Assembly: GCA_023818745.1 (NCBI GenBank)
Contig: JAMWBY010000001.1
Span: 1 to 43,169, forward strand
Reading direction: 5' to 3'
Source: Candidatus Omnitrophota bacterium
GTDB lineage: Bacteria; Ratteibacteria; UBA8468; B48-G9; JAFGKM01
DNA: 43,169 nucleotides
Shown here piece by piece: positions 40,888 to 43,169 of this stretch. How positions within the stretch are numbered: position 1 is the stretch's first letter; every line of letters starts with the position of its first letter. The notes beneath the pieces are model-generated. The model had not been told where the DNA came from and searched no databases. It was given only the letters and a program-made list of their open reading frames with translations. The position numbers and the translations under genes are program-made.

Positions 40888-42198
40888 TTAGGCCTTTACA
40901 ACCTTGGACAGTTTCTCTTTATATACGTTTCTTGTATCCACAATTAAAGGAATACATTCATAAATTAATTTATAATCAACATTTGAATGGTCAGTAACTA
41001 TGATTGCAATGTCATATTCTTTAAGTTTTTCTGGAATAAAATCTATTGAAGAAATTTGTTTGTAATATTGCCTTGTTTTTTTAACCTCTTTTACATACGG
41101 GTCATAATAGTCAATTTTGCTCACATTCTTTTTTTCCAAAATTTTTATTATTTTGAAAGCAGGTGATTCTCTAATATCATCAACATCTTTTTTATAAGCA
41201 ATACCAACGATAAGAACTTTACACCCTTTTATTGCTTTTCCCTGTTGATTAAGAGCCTCAATGCATTTTTCAACAACATAATAAGGCATCATTGTATTTA
41301 TTTCGCCTGCAAGTTCAATAAACCGTGTAGTAAAATCGTATCTTTTGGCAATCCAGGTAAGATAAAAAGGGTCTATTGGAATACAATGTCCACCTAAACC
41401 TGGACCAGGATAAAATGCCTGAAATCCAAAAGGCTTTGTTTTTGATGCTTCTATAACTTCCCATATATCTATACCCATTTTATCAAAAAGCATTTTTAAT
41501 TCATTAACAAGTGCTATATTTACTGCTCTATATATGTTTTCAAGTAATTTTGTTGCTTCTGCTGTTTCTGTGGAAGAAACAGGAATTACTTTATCAACAA
41601 TTTGTGAATAAAGTTCAATACCAATTTTTTTACAAGATTCGGTAATTCCTCCAACCACTTTCGGTATTGTTTTTGTATTAAAGTTTGGATTTCCAGGGTC
41701 TTCTCTTTCAGGAGAGTAAATAAGAAAAAAGTCCTCTCCAACTTTTAAACCTGTTTTTTCAAATTTAGAAAGAAATACTTCTCTTGTTGTCCCTGGATAT
41801 GTAGTTGATTCAAGAGAAATTATATGCCCCTTTTTCAAATTTTCATAAATATCATCTGCTGTCTTAATAAGATAAGTTAAGTCAGGTTCTTTATAGGGTG
41901 TTAATGGAGTAGGAACACATATTATAATAGCATCTACCTCTTTTAATTGAAACATATCAGTAGTAGGTGTAAAATTGGTAAGTAATGACTTAATTTTTTC
42001 ATTTTTAATATAATGAATATAAGAAATCCCTTTTTTTAATTTTTCTACTTTTTCTTTATCAACATCAAATCCCTTTACTTTAAACCCACTTTCAACAAAT
42101 CTTATAGCTACTGGAAGTCCTACATATCCAAGTCCGATTATCCCTATTTTTATTTCTCTATTTTTTATCCGTTTAATTAAATTGCTTATTTCTGCCAT
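40888..42198 (-). CDS. UDP-sugar 6-dehydrogenase (WbpA/WecC/UGD family)
   Basis: Oxidises a UDP-hexose or UDP-HexNAc to the uronic acid for surface polysaccharide. In 436 residues it shows the Rossmann motif IGIIGLGYVGLPVA (22-35), ESTTYPGTT (130-138), FFLIYSPERED, the central TAEATKLLENIYRAVNIAL and the catalytic Cys272 in PGLGGHCIPIDPFYL, then the C-terminal VGIAYKKDVDDIRESPA. WbpA-like UDP-GlcNAc dehydrogenase is the best guess, but UDP-glucose or UDP-ManNAc are possible. I prefer the ATG at 42198 over the TTG at 42234, because it avoids a 26-base overlap with the upstream gene and gives the usual N-terminus; neither has a clear ribosome binding site. Confidence 0.9.
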   Translation of the reverse strand: MAEISNLIKRIKNREIKIGIIGLGYVGLPVAIRFVESGFKVKGFDVDKEKVEKLKKGISYIHYIKNEKIKSLLTNFTPTTDMFQLKEVDAIIICVPTPLTPYKEPDLTYLIKTADDIYENLKKGHIISLESTTYPGTTREVFLSKFEKTGLKVGEDFFLIYSPEREDPGNPNFNTKTIPKVVGGITESCKKIGIELYSQIVDKVIPVSSTETAEATKLLENIYRAVNIALVNELKMLFDKMGIDIWEVIEASKTKPFGFQAFYPGPGLGGHCIPIDPFYLTWIAKRYDFTTRFIELAGEINTMMPYYVVEKCIEALNQQGKAIKGCKVLIVGIAYKKDVDDIRESPAFKIIKILEKKNVSKIDYYDPYVKEVKKTRQYYKQISSIDFIPEKLKEYDIAIIVTDHSNVDYKLIYECIPLIVDTRNVYKEKLSKVVKA

Positions 42199-42208
42199 TT
42201 TGGATAGT

Positions 42209-43168
42209 TTAAAGTTTTGTTTTTTTATTGTCAATTTTTATTATCTTACACTTGGAAAGATTAACTATATAACATTCTACTTTATTTTTGAATATCTTTT
42301 CCACTCCATTTTTATATATTTCAAGTTGTTTTTTATAATCCTCTAAATTTTCTAAATAAGTTTTAAACTCGTATATTCTAATCTTTTCTTTTTCTATAAA
42401 CATTTTATCAATTACTCCTTCATAAACAACCCCATCTATTTCACATATAAATGGATATTCAATTTTGACTTTTTCAGAAACAGGACTTTCAATTATTTTC
42501 TTTATTTCTTCATTTTTTTGTATTTGTTCAAATAAACTTATAATCTTATCTTTGTAAATCTCTGCTTGATATTTGTAAAGATAAAATTCAGTTCTTTTTT
42601 TAATTTTTTCTATATTAAACTCAATGTTTCCATTTCCTATTTCATATATGATTTTATGAACAATCGTGCCTATTAATGTATCTAAATAAGTTTTCTTGAT
42701 TTCTTTTTTTTCTTTTGTAAATGAAAGGAAAGGTGTAAATTTGCTCAAAATTTTCTCTCCTTTCTCTTTTATTTCTTGCTGCGGAAGTGGTTGTCCTTTT
42801 TCAAAGATACCCTTATACTTTTCTCTAAATTTATTCAACATTTTTATTATTGGAGTATCTTTGTTAATCCCTGAAATAAATAAAAATTGTCTTGCCCTTG
42901 TTAAAGCAACATATAAAATTCTTTTTTCTTCTTCTAAAAGTTGTTTTTTAAAATAATCCTGAAAATCTTTATCACTTTCTTTTTTTAGAATATAAACATA
43001 ACCACTTTCTTCTTTTTTGTAGAAAAAAATGTCATTTTTCCCACTTTTAGAATTTATATCTTCAATATTCAATAAGAAAACAACAGGTGCTTCAAGTCCC
43101 TTGGCTCTGTGAATTGTCATAATTTTTACTGCATTTTGATCAATAGAAAAAATGTCTGCTTTGGGTTC
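42209..43168 (-). CDS. addA: AddA/UvrD-like helicase-nuclease, C-terminal part (5' end beyond window)
   Basis: The frame is open to the right edge. The first visible residues, AVKIMTIHRAKGLEAPVVFL, are helicase motif V, and LYVALTRARQFLFISG is motif VI of superfamily 1 enzymes. The last 150 residues form a PD-(D/E)XK nuclease: GTIVHKIIYEI, YPFICEIDGVVYEGVIDKMF (catalytic Asp) and RIYEFKTY (Glu and Lys). This order is that of AddA, which processes double-strand breaks with AddB to start recombination. No [4Fe-4S] cysteines are seen in this domain, which is usual for AddA. Confidence 0.85.
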   Translation of the reverse strand, partial: EPKADIFSIDQNAVKIMTIHRAKGLEAPVVFLLNIEDINSKSGKNDIFFYKKEESGYVYILKKESDKDFQDYFKKQLLEEEKRILYVALTRARQFLFISGINKDTPIIKMLNKFREKYKGIFEKGQPLPQQEIKEKGEKILSKFTPFLSFTKEKKEIKKTYLDTLIGTIVHKIIYEIGNGNIEFNIEKIKKRTEFYLYKYQAEIYKDKIISLFEQIQKNEEIKKIIESPVSEKVKIEYPFICEIDGVVYEGVIDKMFIEKEKIRIYEFKTYLENLEDYKKQLEIYKNGVEKIFKNKVECYIVNLSKCKIIKIDNKKTKL

Positions 43169-43169
43169 T

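Noticed and set aside
1..43169. CRISPR arrays, insertion sequences and rRNA genes
   Set aside because: No regularly spaced repeats, no transposase-like frame with terminal inverted repeats, and no rRNA-like sequence were found when reading through the window.

Overview
The window is about 43 kb of very AT-rich DNA (by eye roughly 28-30 % GC), almost fully coding, from a bacterium. The following suggest an uncultured diderm of the PVC/Omnitrophota kind (for example Omnitrophota or 'Ratteibacteria'-like lineages): a planctomycete/Lentisphaera/Omnitrophota-style pseudopilin, the LL-diaminopimelate aminotransferase (DapL) route to cell-wall diaminopimelate, several secreted glycosidase-like proteins, and Lys/Glu/Ile-rich proteins. 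This placement is an inference from gene style and not a measured phylogeny. No phage genes, transposases, integrases or CRISPR arrays are visible.

Region 1 (1-9239) handles sugars. On the minus strand lie a frameshifted xylose-isomerase-like gene that runs off the left edge, 6-phosphogluconate dehydrogenase, and a large predicted glycosidase-like protein whose promoter sits so close to its ATG that the mRNA should be leaderless. Divergent from these is a plus-strand operon of LacI-type repressor, type IV pseudopilin-like protein, exported DUF4091 glycosidase-like protein and exported discoidin-like protein. It is headed by a near-consensus promoter with an inverted-repeat operator.

Region 2 (9245-20286, minus strand) is the most unusual part. 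It is a tightly packed five-gene operon: radical SAM/SPASM protein, UxuB-like SDR oxidoreductase, galactokinase-like GHMP kinase, a 2219-residue protein of unknown family with a C-terminal ATP-grasp-like region, and a second, small ATP-grasp protein overlapping its end. I do not recognise this system as described.

Region 3 (20352-27062) contains a plus-strand operon of a GH106-like (alpha-L-rhamnosidase-type) glycosidase, a sugar-phosphate isomerase/epimerase-type TIM barrel and a RACo/RamA-like [2Fe-2S] ASKHA activase. Convergent to it is a 2-keto-3-deoxygluconate kinase. With the UxuB-like SDR this points to hexuronate or deoxy-sugar catabolism.

Region 4 (27139-30474) looks like a metal-homeostasis locus: a small membrane protein with a G8 ribosome-binding tract, a YraQ/SO_0444-type permease and its TIGR03943 partner, then a Fur-family regulator behind a perfect 27-bp palindrome, coupled to a histidine-rich membrane protein. 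Between the halves, a consensus promoter fires directly into a perfect intrinsic terminator, which could make an RNA of about 60 nt with a C-rich loop.

Region 5 (30541-43168, minus strand) is mostly housekeeping. A long gene run from a consensus promoter at 40860-40887 reads GerMN protein, ribosomal protein L31, release factor 1, a TPR/coiled-coil exported protein, PrmC, MurA, DapB, DapL, a PurE-like protein lacking the usual PurE active-site motifs, a LacD-like class I aldolase, phosphofructokinase and tRNA-Cys(GCA). Upstream of it are a UDP-sugar 6-dehydrogenase and the C-terminal part of an AddA-like helicase-nuclease cut by the right edge.
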